Of a DNA stretch of 15,571 nucleotides, positions 1 through 6,396 are shown one piece after another (the stretch's first letter is position 1; each line of letters begins with the position of its first letter). The position numbers were made by a program, and so were the translations under genes. The notes under the pieces were generated by a model. It saw only the letters and a list, made by a program, of their open reading frames with translations. It was not told where the DNA came from and did not search any database. This stretch comes from Parcubacteria group bacterium (GTDB taxonomy: Bacteria > Patescibacteriota > Minisyncoccia > Phycocordibacterales > Phycocordibacteraceae): contig JAQBRK010000012.1 of assembly GCA_028286505.1 (NCBI GenBank), positions 1-15,571 of the forward strand. Direction: 5' to 3'.

Positions 1-185
1 GTCACGCCAGTGGCATCGCTCGGTAGCTATGTCGGGAAGCGATAACTGCTGAAAGCATATAAGCGGGAAGCGCGCTCTAAGATAAGGAATCGTTATGAGG
101 CTCCTAGAAGATGACTAGGTTGATAGGCTTTAAGTGGAAGCGCAGTAATGCGTTGAGCTGAGAAGTACTAATATGCCCAGTCTTC
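1..185 (+). rRNA. rrl: 23S ribosomal RNA, 3' end (partial)
   Basis: This is the last part of the large-subunit rRNA; its 5' portion lies before the window. Conserved 3'-domain blocks are visible: GATAACTGCTGAAAGCAT at about 41-58 followed by AAGCGGGAAGC, then CGTTGAGCTGAGAAGTAC and TAAT near 152-173. These match the universally conserved 23S 3' terminus. The exact 3' end cannot be fixed because its pairing partner, the 23S 5' end, is absent; by comparison with Escherichia coli spacing it should fall near 180-190. The 5S gene follows in the same orientation, as in a standard rRNA operon. Confidence 0.95.
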
Positions 186-266
186 TGTGCGGAACTCTGT
201 GCGTCACAACGTGTTTGTGAGTGCGACACCTAACTTTACATATTCGTTCGTCATGGCCGGAAACGC
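186..266 (+). other. 23S-5S internal transcribed spacer
   Basis: This is a short spacer between the 23S 3' end and the 5S processing stem. It has no cloverleaf and no T-arm consensus, so no tRNA is embedded. A small perfect hairpin is present: TCACAA (204-209), loop CGTGT, TTGTGA (215-220). It may belong to the precursor-23S processing region. The short reading frames that cross it are not credible genes. Confidence 0.7.
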
Positions 267-270
267 GCTC

Positions 271-386
271 ATGATGCTGGTGATTTATCGGAAGGGCCAT
301 ACCCGTTCTCATTCCGAACACGGCAGTCAAGCCTTCTTGAGTCGATGGTACTCCTTTGGGGGAGAGTAGATTGTCGCCAGCATCAT
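271..386 (+). rRNA. rrf: 5S ribosomal RNA
   Basis: The sequence has 5S hallmarks: CCCGTTCTCATTCCGAACACGG near 302-323, AAGCCTTCTTGAGTCGATGGTACT, then TTTGGGGGAGAGTAGATTGTCGCCAGCA. The terminal helix ATGCTGG at 274-280 pairs with CCAGCAT at 377-383. The mature ends are estimates. Pairing continues well beyond the normal helix I: 261-280 can pair with 377-396 with only one G-U wobble. This probably forms a precursor stem recognised during maturation. The gene is last in the rRNA operon and is followed at once by an intrinsic terminator. Confidence 0.96.
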
Positions 387-402
387 GAGCGTGTTTCGTT
401 TC

Positions 403-430
403 AAAAACCCTAGCGTTAGCTAGGGTTTTT
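403..430 (+). terminator. rRNA operon intrinsic terminator
   Basis: There is a perfect 12-bp stem, AAAAACCCTAGC (403-414) with GCTAGGGTTTTT (419-430), closed by a GTTA loop. The 3' arm ends in five T, giving a factor-independent terminator, and the A-rich 5' arm would let it work on the opposite strand too. It lies just after the 5S precursor stem and closes the rRNA operon. Confidence 0.93.
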
Positions 431-434
431 GATT

Positions 435-552
435 AGTAGGCGAGCACCTTGCTTTTATGGAATATAAGTCCATAGTTACTTTTGGTAAGACATCCTCCGC
501 CTACTCAAACATCTTGTTCCGGACTTGATGGGGCGCTTCGGGGATGCCAGCT
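435..552 (+). ncRNA. Candidate structured leader or small RNA upstream of gene 599
   Basis: No gene is supported between the rRNA terminator and the ATG at 599, but the stretch folds well. AGTAGGCG (435-442) pairs perfectly with CGCCTACT (498-505). This encloses a hairpin TATGGA (456-461)/TCCATA (469-474) and a small TTAC/GTAA hairpin. A possible promoter lies inside (TTGCTT at 449-454, 17 nt, CATAGT at 472-477), which would start RNA near 483. Downstream is a terminator at 553-583 with an alternative antiterminator pairing. It could be an attenuator leader or an independent small RNA of about 100 nt. I recognise no known family; it does not match SRP RNA, tmRNA or a tRNA. Confidence 0.35.
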
Positions 553-583
553 GGGGGTCGCTTTTCGAAGCGGCCCCCTTTTC
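531..583 (+). terminator. Intrinsic terminator with overlapping antiterminator
   Basis: The terminator stem is GGGGGTCGCTT (553-563) with AAGCGGCCCCC (568-578), 11 pairs including one G-T, a TTCG loop, then TTTT. An upstream segment, GGGCGCTTCG (531-540), can pair instead with CGAAGCG (566-572) and CCC (574-576), with G573 bulged. That would destroy the terminator. Mutually exclusive hairpins of this kind are typical of attenuators. The -10 box of the next gene begins only 3 nt after the T-tract. Confidence 0.6.
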
Positions 584-586
584 CTA

Positions 587-592
587 TATACT
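587..592 (+). promoter_or_regulatory. -10 box for the gene at 599 (leaderless)
   Basis: TATACT occupies 587-592 and the ATG begins at 599, only 6 nt later. Transcription would start on or next to the start codon. No Shine-Dalgarno lies between. This decides the start at 599 over the upstream in-frame ATG at 482, which would run through the terminator hairpin. Confidence 0.6.
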
Positions 593-598
593 ATCCCC

Positions 599-1384
599 AT
601 GTCTTGGGCCTCCCGAAAGCGCTTTACCATTCTCTCGATTATTGGAATCGTTATAGTCGCAGTCGTTGGCGGTACCGCCTACCTTACGCTGCATCAAGCT
701 CCTTCCTGCGTTGACCACAAACAGAATCAAGACGAAGAGGGAATCGATTGCGGAGGAATGTGTACCTATCTGTGTAGCGCCTCTCAGGCGGAACCATCGG
801 CGAAGTTCGTTTTACCGCTTCATCCTTCGGAAGGGCGTACCGATATCATCGCGTCCATAGAGAACCCGAACCCTTCGAGTGCCGCGAAGAATTTGAAATA
901 CACCATCGAGCTCTATAGCGCTTCGAACGCAGTTGTCGCTCGTAAAGTCGGAACGGTAGACCTCCCACCGTCCTCTGCCGTGCCGGTGTTCGTACCGAAC
1001 ATCTTCTCCGGCTCTGCGACCGTTGCGCGTGCGTTCATCACGTTCGATTCACCGGAACACCTTTGGTTCAAATACACCGATGACCGCGTCATACCGAAAG
1101 TAAGGAGTGTTTCGTTTATTCCGGGAGATATGCCGCGCGTAACCGCGACCGCGGATAACGCTTCGTCCTCGACACTCCATAACGTACTTTTCATAGTCAC
1201 CGTGTTCGGTGCCGATAAGAACGCTCTCGCCGCGTCGCAGACCATCGTGCCGACCATTCCCGCACACGGCTCGGCGCCACTCGTCTTTACCTGGACTGCA
1301 CCGTTCGCTCAAACGGTTTCTCGCATCGACGTCGTACCGGTCATACCGCTTCCGGCAGACGCGGCTCTCACGCTCCAGCCATGA
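599..1384 (+). CDS. Membrane-anchored extracytoplasmic protein with Cys-rich DCGG motif
   Basis: The 261-residue protein has a short basic N-terminus, one hydrophobic segment (about 10-29) with no clear cleavage site, then an outer domain. Directly after the membrane segment is a compact motif with Cys37, Cys51, Cys55 and Cys59: C-x-D-x3-N-x2-E-x-G-x-D-C-G-G-x-C-x3-C. This resembles short disulphide or calcium-binding-like modules in many secreted bacterial proteins, familiar in Parcubacteria. The rest (about 65-261) looks like beta-sandwich domains, rich in Ser, Ala, Val and Pro with alternating hydrophobics; no catalytic motif is seen. Its stop overlaps the rodA start (ATGA), so the two are co-transcribed and probably translationally coupled. 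A role in cell-wall synthesis is inferred only from that context. Specific function is unknown. Confidence 0.82.
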   Translation: MSWASRKRFTILSIIGIVIVAVVGGTAYLTLHQAPSCVDHKQNQDEEGIDCGGMCTYLCSASQAEPSAKFVLPLHPSEGRTDIIASIENPNPSSAAKNLKYTIELYSASNAVVARKVGTVDLPPSSAVPVFVPNIFSGSATVARAFITFDSPEHLWFKYTDDRVIPKVRSVSFIPGDMPRVTATADNASSSTLHNVLFIVTVFGADKNALAASQTIVPTIPAHGSAPLVFTWTAPFAQTVSRIDVVPVIPLPADAALTLQP

Positions 1385-2517
1385 CCGAAGAGGTGCGCCG
1401 CAGTCCGTTCTCCGCACTTCTGGCCGAGTGGCAGTTGTTCCTGATACCCGTAGCGCTCTGTCTTCTGGGCATTTTGACCATGCACCCGTTCGGGCAAGGC
1501 TCTTCGCTCGCACCGAAGCAAATTGTATGGCTCGGCGTCTCACTCGCGGGATATTTCATCATTACGATGCTCGATATGCGGTTCATCAGGCGTACGTCGG
1601 TCATCATCACGGGCTACGTCATATTGCTCGGACTTCTCTCGCTTCTCTTGGTCGCGGTCCACGCGGTGATGGGCGCGAAATCATGGTTCGATCTCGGCGG
1701 GTTCTCGCTCCAACCGGCCGACCCCGGAAAGATTATCTTCATCGCACTCATTGCGAAATACTTCTCCCGACGTCATATGGAGATAGGGGACTTCAGGCAC
1801 ATCATCGTTTCGGGCGCATATGCGGCGGCACCGATACTCCTGCTTCTCCTCGAGCCTGACCTCGGGACCGCAGCCATCTTCGGGGCCATATGGTTCGGTA
1901 TGGTACTCGTATCCGGAATATCGAAAAAACATCTGTTCGTCGTGTTTGCCTGCGGGCTCATAGCACTCACGGCACTTTGGTTTGGCGGACTGCACGGCTA
2001 TCAGCGGGCCCGCATCATGACCTTCATCAATCCCGCCGCAGACATCCATGGAACCGGCTACAACGCCTACCAGGCCACGGTGGCCGCAGGTTCGGGAGAG
2101 ATACTCGGTAAAGGTATCGGGTACGGCACCCAGTCGAAGCTGCGCTTCCTTCCCGAATACGAGACTGACTTCATCTTCGCAGCCTTCGCGGAAGAATGGG
2201 GATTCGTCGGCGTGGCGCTCGTACTCCTTTTGTATGGACTGCTCATCGCAAGGCTGCTCACTATCGCTCAGCGTTCGGCCACTAACTTCGATGCGTTCTT
2301 CACGCTCGGTGTTGCCATTCTTATCGGCGCGCACGTGTTCATTCATGCGGGAATAAATCTGGGCATGCTTCCGGTTACGGGCACGACCATACCCTTCATG
2401 AGCTATGGCGGGTCGCACTTGGTAATGGAATTCGCCGCGCTCGGTATCGTGGCGGCGCTGGCGCGGGAGGGGAGAACGGTACCTAAAGAGAGGGCTGGCC
2501 AAGAGTTCTTCAGCTAG
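1381..2517 (+). CDS. rodA: RodA, SEDS-family peptidoglycan glycosyltransferase
   Basis: This 378-residue polytopic inner-membrane protein has about ten hydrophobic segments. SEDS enzymes polymerise lipid II into glycan strands, usually with a class B penicillin-binding protein. Visible motifs in order: KSWFDLGGFSLQP (100-112), EPDLGTA (158-164), GTGYNAYQ (224-231), GSGEILGKGIGYGTQS (237-252), FLPEYETDFIFAAFAEEWGF (256-275) and LPVTGTTIPFMSYGGS (330-345). Asp263 in the TDF motif matches the conserved essential Asp of RodA. The motif usually QPSE reads QPAD here, which I associate with Parcubacteria. The start overlaps the preceding stop by 4 nt and there is no Shine-Dalgarno, so translation is probably coupled. 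Elongation (RodA) is favoured over division (FtsW) by overall similarity, but this is not certain. Confidence 0.93.
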   Translation: MTEEVRRSPFSALLAEWQLFLIPVALCLLGILTMHPFGQGSSLAPKQIVWLGVSLAGYFIITMLDMRFIRRTSVIITGYVILLGLLSLLLVAVHAVMGAKSWFDLGGFSLQPADPGKIIFIALIAKYFSRRHMEIGDFRHIIVSGAYAAAPILLLLLEPDLGTAAIFGAIWFGMVLVSGISKKHLFVVFACGLIALTALWFGGLHGYQRARIMTFINPAADIHGTGYNAYQATVAAGSGEILGKGIGYGTQSKLRFLPEYETDFIFAAFAEEWGFVGVALVLLLYGLLIARLLTIAQRSATNFDAFFTLGVAILIGAHVFIHAGINLGMLPVTGTTIPFMSYGGSHLVMEFAALGIVAALAREGRTVPKERAGQEFFS

Positions 2518-2518
2518 T

Positions 2519-2638
2519 GAACGGTCGGGGAGCCGGCATCTACGTTGTTGCAGTTCAGAAGATCACTTTCATCGTACCGTAGTACGCCTCAAGTGATCCT
2601 CTTCCAGCGCCTAGTATCTCCCAGCTCCGCGACCGCTC
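2519..2638. repeat. Nested imperfect inverted repeat between convergent genes
   Basis: Three coaxial stems fill the intergenic gap. The outer stem is 2519-2533 with 2624-2638 (13 of 15 paired). The middle is 2557-2568 with 2591-2602 (11 of 12 paired, core GATCACTT/AAGTGATC). The tip is CGTAC (2573-2577), loop CGTA, GTACG (2582-2586). Between outer and middle stems are unpaired flanks of 23 and 21 nt. There is no T-tract on either side, so it is not a standard intrinsic terminator. It could be a small RNA, a bidirectional transcription barrier or a REP-like element. The layout of closing stem, large central bubble and terminal stem-loop resembles 6S RNA, though it is shorter than usual and has no clear promoter. 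Confidence 0.6.
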
Positions 2639-2654
2639 TAGAAAGAGGGAAGTA

Positions 2655-3800
2655 CTAATACAGTCCGAAGGTCGCGTCGTGCATCTTCTCAGGACTGAAT
2701 TCCGTTAGCACCTTCTGCTTCAGCGCTTCGCCAAGACTTTTGCGCCACTCGGTTTCTTTAAGGAGGCGTTCGATACCTTCGGTAAGAGCGATTGCGTCAT
2801 TCGGCTTTACGAGAACGCCGGTGACTTTGTCTTCAAGTATTTCAGGTATGCCACCAACACGTGTGCCTACGGCAGGAAGTGCCGCCATCCCGGCTTCCAG
2901 AAGCACATACCCAAGCGCCTCCGAACGAGAGGGGAGTACAAAAAGGTCGAACGCCGAGAGATGTGCGGGCGCGTTCTTGATATGTCCCACGAGAACGGCG
3001 CGACCGGTGAGACCTTCTATTTTTATCAAATGTTCGAGATAACCACGCTCGTCTCCCTCGCCGATGATAACGAGCGCGACGTCGTCGTAGTCAGGAAGTA
3101 CATGTTCTACGGCCTGGATAAGCACATCGAGACCTTTCACCGGATGGAGTTCCGCAATGACGCCTATCCAGGTACGCGCGGTAAGTAGGGGTGCGAGTTC
3201 ACGGCGGGCATCCTCGCGTCGGAGCAGATCGAAGGGCTTAACGCCGTGATGCACCACTATGGTTTTCGAAGAAACAAAGGGCATCCATCGTATATCGCGT
3301 TTGGTCGCCTCCGAATTGCATATGGTGGCGTGAGAAAGAATCACGGTCAGGTAATGCACGATACCGATAATGCACTTCTGCCAAACCGGACGGCCCTCGT
3401 TGAAGGCCCAGCCGTGCGCCGTAAAAATGATGCGGTGCACGCCGTTCAGTCTTCCGGCGAGCGCGACGAAAGCACCCGCCTTTGAGGAATTCCCGTGCAC
3501 GACATCCGGTTTGAAATCACGGATTATTTTTGAGAGATCACGAAATACTTGGAAGTCGGATGCGAGGTGGACATCCCGCTGCATGGAAGGGAGGGGGGAT
3601 ACGGCTATCCCGGCTTCACGCAGCTTATCGGTCAGTTCGCCTTCGCGTCCGGAGACTACTTTGACGTCGTATCCTCGAGCTTTCGCTGCGGTCGCGAGGT
3701 CATAGACGTATCGCTGGGCACCGCCCCAGTTAGACTTGGTGATAACGTAGAGGATGCGCTTCGTAGCTGTCGGGGCGCTCGTGAATTGAGTAACTTCCAT
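2655..3800 (-). CDS. Glycosyltransferase, GT4-like (GT-B fold)
   Basis: The 381-residue cytoplasmic or peripheral enzyme should transfer a sugar from a nucleotide sugar to a glycan acceptor. The N-terminal domain starts with ILYVITKSNWGGAQRYVYDL (16-35), the GGAQ acceptor-side loop of GT4 enzymes. It continues with VVHGNSSKAG (100-109) and HGWAFNEGRP (129-138). The C-terminal nucleotide-sugar domain has IAELHPVKGLDVLI (215-228), VALVIIGEGDER (241-252) and the E-x7-E motif intact as Glu294 and Glu302 in SEALGYVLLEAG. GTRVGGIPEIL follows at 312-322. The -10 region is shared with the divergent gene at 3836; the nearest TATACA ends 14 nt before the ATG and no Shine-Dalgarno is visible. Its 3' end faces rodA across the nested repeat. 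Sugar and acceptor cannot be told from sequence. Confidence 0.9.
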   Translation of the reverse strand: MEVTQFTSAPTATKRILYVITKSNWGGAQRYVYDLATAAKARGYDVKVVSGREGELTDKLREAGIAVSPLPSMQRDVHLASDFQVFRDLSKIIRDFKPDVVHGNSSKAGAFVALAGRLNGVHRIIFTAHGWAFNEGRPVWQKCIIGIVHYLTVILSHATICNSEATKRDIRWMPFVSSKTIVVHHGVKPFDLLRREDARRELAPLLTARTWIGVIAELHPVKGLDVLIQAVEHVLPDYDDVALVIIGEGDERGYLEHLIKIEGLTGRAVLVGHIKNAPAHLSAFDLFVLPSRSEALGYVLLEAGMAALPAVGTRVGGIPEILEDKVTGVLVKPNDAIALTEGIERLLKETEWRKSLGEALKQKVLTEFSPEKMHDATFGLY

Positions 3801-3835
3801 GCGGTTTTGCTCGTTGTATAGTATAACTTGATACC
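3801..3835. promoter_or_regulatory. Bidirectional promoter, 35-bp gap between genes at 3800(-) and 3836(+)
   Basis: TGTATAGTATAAC spans 3815-3827 and supplies -10 elements on both strands. On the plus strand these are TATAGT (3817-3822) and TATAAC (3822-3827), the latter 8 nt before the ATG. On the minus strand they are TATACT (3825 to 3820) and TATACA (3820 to 3815), the latter 14 nt before the ATG. With so little space, transcripts in both directions would have almost no leader, and polymerase could bind in only one direction at a time. Confidence 0.6.
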
Positions 3836-5197
3836 ATGATTCACGGTGGCAGGAAGGCCGCAGGCCTCCTATTCTTAGGCGACATTCTCACGTTCGTAGT
3901 TTCCTTGTGGCTCACCCTTGTGGTGAGATATGGTCAGTTGTTTAATACCGACCTGTTCCTCGATCATATAGGACCTTTTTCCATACTCTTCGTTATCTGG
4001 TCACTCGTGTTCTATATGTCGGGGCTCTATGGCAAGCGGGTCATGCTGTTCAAAAGCTCGCTACCAGACGCCATCGTTAAAACCCAGTTCTTCAATATCG
4101 TTCTTGCTGCGCTTTTCTTTTTCTTATTGCCGGGCATTGGCATCGCACCAAAAACGAACCTCGTCATCTATCTCGTTATATCGATGCTGCTCATCTTCCT
4201 GTGGCGACTCGCGCTCTATCCTCGCCTTTCTATTCCGCGTCTCCGCTATCCTGCGGTGCTTATCGCGGAGGGGGAGGAGGCTGACGAACTCGTTCACGAG
4301 GTGAATGAGAACAGGCGGTACCATCTTATTTTTCCTATCGTCATTTCTCCCGCCGAAGCGAAAGCGAATCCGACTGCACTTGCCGAACGTATTCAAAGCG
4401 CGCACGCATCAATCGTCGTCACCGATACGAACGATACGAATAGGGAAGCACTCATACCGCAGCTCTATGACCTGTCGAGCTTCGCAGAACCTGCACAGTT
4501 CCTCGCCTTCCAAGACGTATACGAAGAAGTGTTCGACCGAATTCCACTTTCTCAATTGCGTCCCGGATGGTTCCTTGAGAATGTGCCGCGCGAGACGCCC
4601 CTTGCCTATGCCGTACTGAAGCGACTCATCGATATAGTGGGCGGGCTTCTTATGGGGGTGGTCACCATAGCGGTCGCCCCGTTCGTCTGGATAGCCCAGG
4701 GATTTGAGGGAACCGGCCCGCTCTTCATTGAGCAAGACCGTCTGGGGCACAACGATTCGCATATCCGTACCTACAAATTCCGCACCATGCAGCACAGTGA
4801 CGAAGGGAAGTGGGACGGAGAAAGCACGAATACAGTAACTAAAGTAGGAAGCATTCTCCGCAAGATCTCGCTCGATGAGTTTCCGCAATTCGTGAATATT
4901 TTAAAGGGTGAGCTCTCGCTCATCGGCCCGCGCAATGACATGGCAGCTCTCGGAGAACGGCTTGCTGAAGTCCTGCCGTTCTACAACCTCCGTTATTCCA
5001 TGAAGCCGGGTATTACGGGATGGGCTCAAATCAATCAGCAGTATGAGCAAGGGAATATCAGTCCGCAATCCATTGAGGAAACGAAAACCCGTCTCGCCTA
5101 TGACTTCTACTATCTGAAGCATCGTTCTCTCGGTCTCGATATCGTCATTGCTCTCAAGACCATTAAGCGCATGTTCTTCCGGGTAAGTTCGTGGTAA
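3836..5197 (+). CDS. Polyprenyl-phosphate sugar-1-phosphate transferase (WbaP/PglC-like)
   Basis: This 453-residue membrane enzyme should start glycan assembly by moving a sugar-1-phosphate from a nucleotide sugar onto undecaprenyl phosphate. The N-terminal half has about four hydrophobic segments (10-30, 46-62, 85-103, 107-126) and a soluble Rossmann-like region (about 138-245), as in long WbaP-type proteins. The catalytic domain begins at LKRLIDIVGG (261-270) with its membrane helix. It then shows GPLFIEQDRLG (294-304), YKFRTM (313-318), LRKISLDEFPQF (341-352) with the Asp347-Glu348 dyad, LSLIGPR (360-366) and PGITGWAQIN (391-400). The C-terminal DFYYLKHRSLGLDI is typical. A -10 box TATAAC ends 8 nt before the ATG. 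It diverges from the glycosyltransferase gene at 2655-3800, which fits a shared pathway. Sugar specificity is unknown. Confidence 0.93.
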   Translation: MIHGGRKAAGLLFLGDILTFVVSLWLTLVVRYGQLFNTDLFLDHIGPFSILFVIWSLVFYMSGLYGKRVMLFKSSLPDAIVKTQFFNIVLAALFFFLLPGIGIAPKTNLVIYLVISMLLIFLWRLALYPRLSIPRLRYPAVLIAEGEEADELVHEVNENRRYHLIFPIVISPAEAKANPTALAERIQSAHASIVVTDTNDTNREALIPQLYDLSSFAEPAQFLAFQDVYEEVFDRIPLSQLRPGWFLENVPRETPLAYAVLKRLIDIVGGLLMGVVTIAVAPFVWIAQGFEGTGPLFIEQDRLGHNDSHIRTYKFRTMQHSDEGKWDGESTNTVTKVGSILRKISLDEFPQFVNILKGELSLIGPRNDMAALGERLAEVLPFYNLRYSMKPGITGWAQINQQYEQGNISPQSIEETKTRLAYDFYYLKHRSLGLDIVIALKTIKRMFFRVSSW

Positions 5198-5307
5198 GCC
5201 CGCTACGCTACGCTTGCTTCTTGAGCTCGTTCGGATCAAAAAATGACGACATTCCTTGATTCCTCTCTCACTTGGTAGTGAACGCAACTTTCGGCTACAC
5301 TTACGGT

Positions 5308-5313
5308 TATCTA
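5308..5313 (+). promoter_or_regulatory. Possible -10 box for the gene at 5319
   Basis: TATCTA at 5308-5313 ends 5 nt before ATG 5319, the same arrangement as at other unit heads here. The match is weaker than the TATAGT/TATACT boxes elsewhere. The 121-bp gap from 5198 shows no terminator hairpin and no other convincing element, so readthrough from the upstream gene is also possible. Confidence 0.4.
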
Positions 5314-5318
5314 CTATC

Positions 5319-6395
5319 ATGGCTAAACATACTTTATTGATCACGGGCGCAGCCGGCTATGTCGGCGCAATGCTCGTGGAGCAGTTTGCCGAGCGGGAGG
5401 ATGTCGAGCGCATCATCGGTATCGATAAGGAACCGCTACCGGAGCTTCTTGCAGGTATAGAGAAACTGCACTACATCCAGATGAATACCGCAGAGCACTG
5501 GGAGTCTGAAGTCGAACGTTTCGCGCCCGATATCATCGTCCACACCGCGTGGCAGATTCGCGAGATCTATGGCGACCGTGAACTCAGTTGGAAGTGGAAC
5601 ATCGACGGCTCCGATACGGTCTTCGACTATGCCTTCGAGCATGCGGAGGTGAAGCGCCTCATACATTTCTCGACCGTAGCTTCCTACGGTTCCTATCCGA
5701 CGAATACCGTTGAGCATCGCTTCACCGAAGACGAACCGTTCCGTGTTACCGACTATCTCTATGCGGAAGAGAAGCGCATTACGGAAGAGCACCTCTTTCA
5801 GAAGTACCAGCTGGCGGAGTCCGAGCGCCCGGACATAAGCGTCGCTCTCGTGCGTCCTGCTGCCATCACCGGTCCGCGCGGTCGCTTCATGCGCATACGC
5901 TTTGGTCTTCAAGCGGCGCTCTCGGGGCAGCTTAAGGATAATTTCGTGTACCGACTCGTTTCGCTCATGACCTCCTTTGTGCCGGTTACTCCGAAGTGGG
6001 TGCGCCAGTTCATTCATGAGGACGATGTTGTCGGCATCATCGAGCGCCTGGCGTTCGGGCAAGCGGCGGGTCGCTACGAAGTATTCAATATTTGTCCTCC
6101 CGGTCCCGTCGTGCTCGGGAAGGATATGGCACGCGCGGTAGGGAAACGCATGCTGGTCATCCAGCCATGGATGGTCCGCATTCCGTTCTTTATTCTCTGG
6201 CACCTTACGCGCGGAAAGATTCCGACCGCACAAGGAAGCTGGAAGGGCTATTCCTATCCCATAGCGGTCGACGGCTCGAAGGTTACGAAGAAACTCGGCT
6301 ACGAGTATAAGCATGCCGGTTTCGACGCTTTCTACTACACGGACGGAAAGTATGAATACTCGGTGCCTCCGGAACTGCGGCGTCAGAAGCACTAA
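5319..6395 (+). CDS. NAD(P)-dependent epimerase/dehydratase-like protein (extended SDR)
   Basis: The 358-residue protein has an N-terminal Rossmann domain with TGAAGYVG (9-16), the GxxGxxG dinucleotide loop, and Asp36 after the second strand. The catalytic residues appear as STVASYG (118-124) and Tyr148-x3-Lys152 (YAEEK). VRPAAITGPRGR (178-189) and RQFIHEDDVV (229-238) match the substrate-domain region of sugar-nucleotide SDRs. The C-terminus (about 280-358) has an amphipathic or hydrophobic patch, WMVRIPFFILWHL, that may touch the membrane. I chose ATG 5319 because the Rossmann strand follows at once; the in-frame ATG at 5256 adds 21 residues that do not look like protein. The next gene starts 1 nt after the stop, so they form an operon. 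Epimerase, reductase or dehydratase activity cannot be separated here. Confidence 0.88.
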   Translation: MAKHTLLITGAAGYVGAMLVEQFAEREDVERIIGIDKEPLPELLAGIEKLHYIQMNTAEHWESEVERFAPDIIVHTAWQIREIYGDRELSWKWNIDGSDTVFDYAFEHAEVKRLIHFSTVASYGSYPTNTVEHRFTEDEPFRVTDYLYAEEKRITEEHLFQKYQLAESERPDISVALVRPAAITGPRGRFMRIRFGLQAALSGQLKDNFVYRLVSLMTSFVPVTPKWVRQFIHEDDVVGIIERLAFGQAAGRYEVFNICPPGPVVLGKDMARAVGKRMLVIQPWMVRIPFFILWHLTRGKIPTAQGSWKGYSYPIAVDGSKVTKKLGYEYKHAGFDAFYYTDGKYEYSVPPELRRQKH

Positions 6396-6396
6396 T

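Noticed and set aside
186..270. tRNA in the 23S-5S spacer
   Set aside because: The spacer has no acceptor stem, anticodon loop or GTTCRANNC T-arm, and is too short beside the 5S stem.
483..583. SRP (4.5S) RNA
   Set aside because: The GC-rich end looked superficially similar, but the conserved SRP apical loop elements are missing.
482..598. N-terminal extension of the first protein from ATG 482
   Set aside because: It would translate through the intrinsic terminator hairpin and the -10 box, and the added residues look non-coding. ATG 599 is followed at once by a basic end and membrane helix.
1209..1859. Long plus-strand frame (216 codons) overlapping the first two genes
   Set aside because: It is Arg, His and Ser rich and lies in a shifted frame over two well-supported genes; a typical shadow frame.
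1681..2502. Minus-strand frame (273 codons) opposite rodA
   Set aside because: It is charge-rich with no motif and is opposite a strongly conserved membrane protein.
5436..6392. Long minus-strand frame (318 codons) opposite the epimerase
   Set aside because: The plus-strand frame has complete SDR motifs; the antisense frame has no recognisable motif and arises from codon bias.
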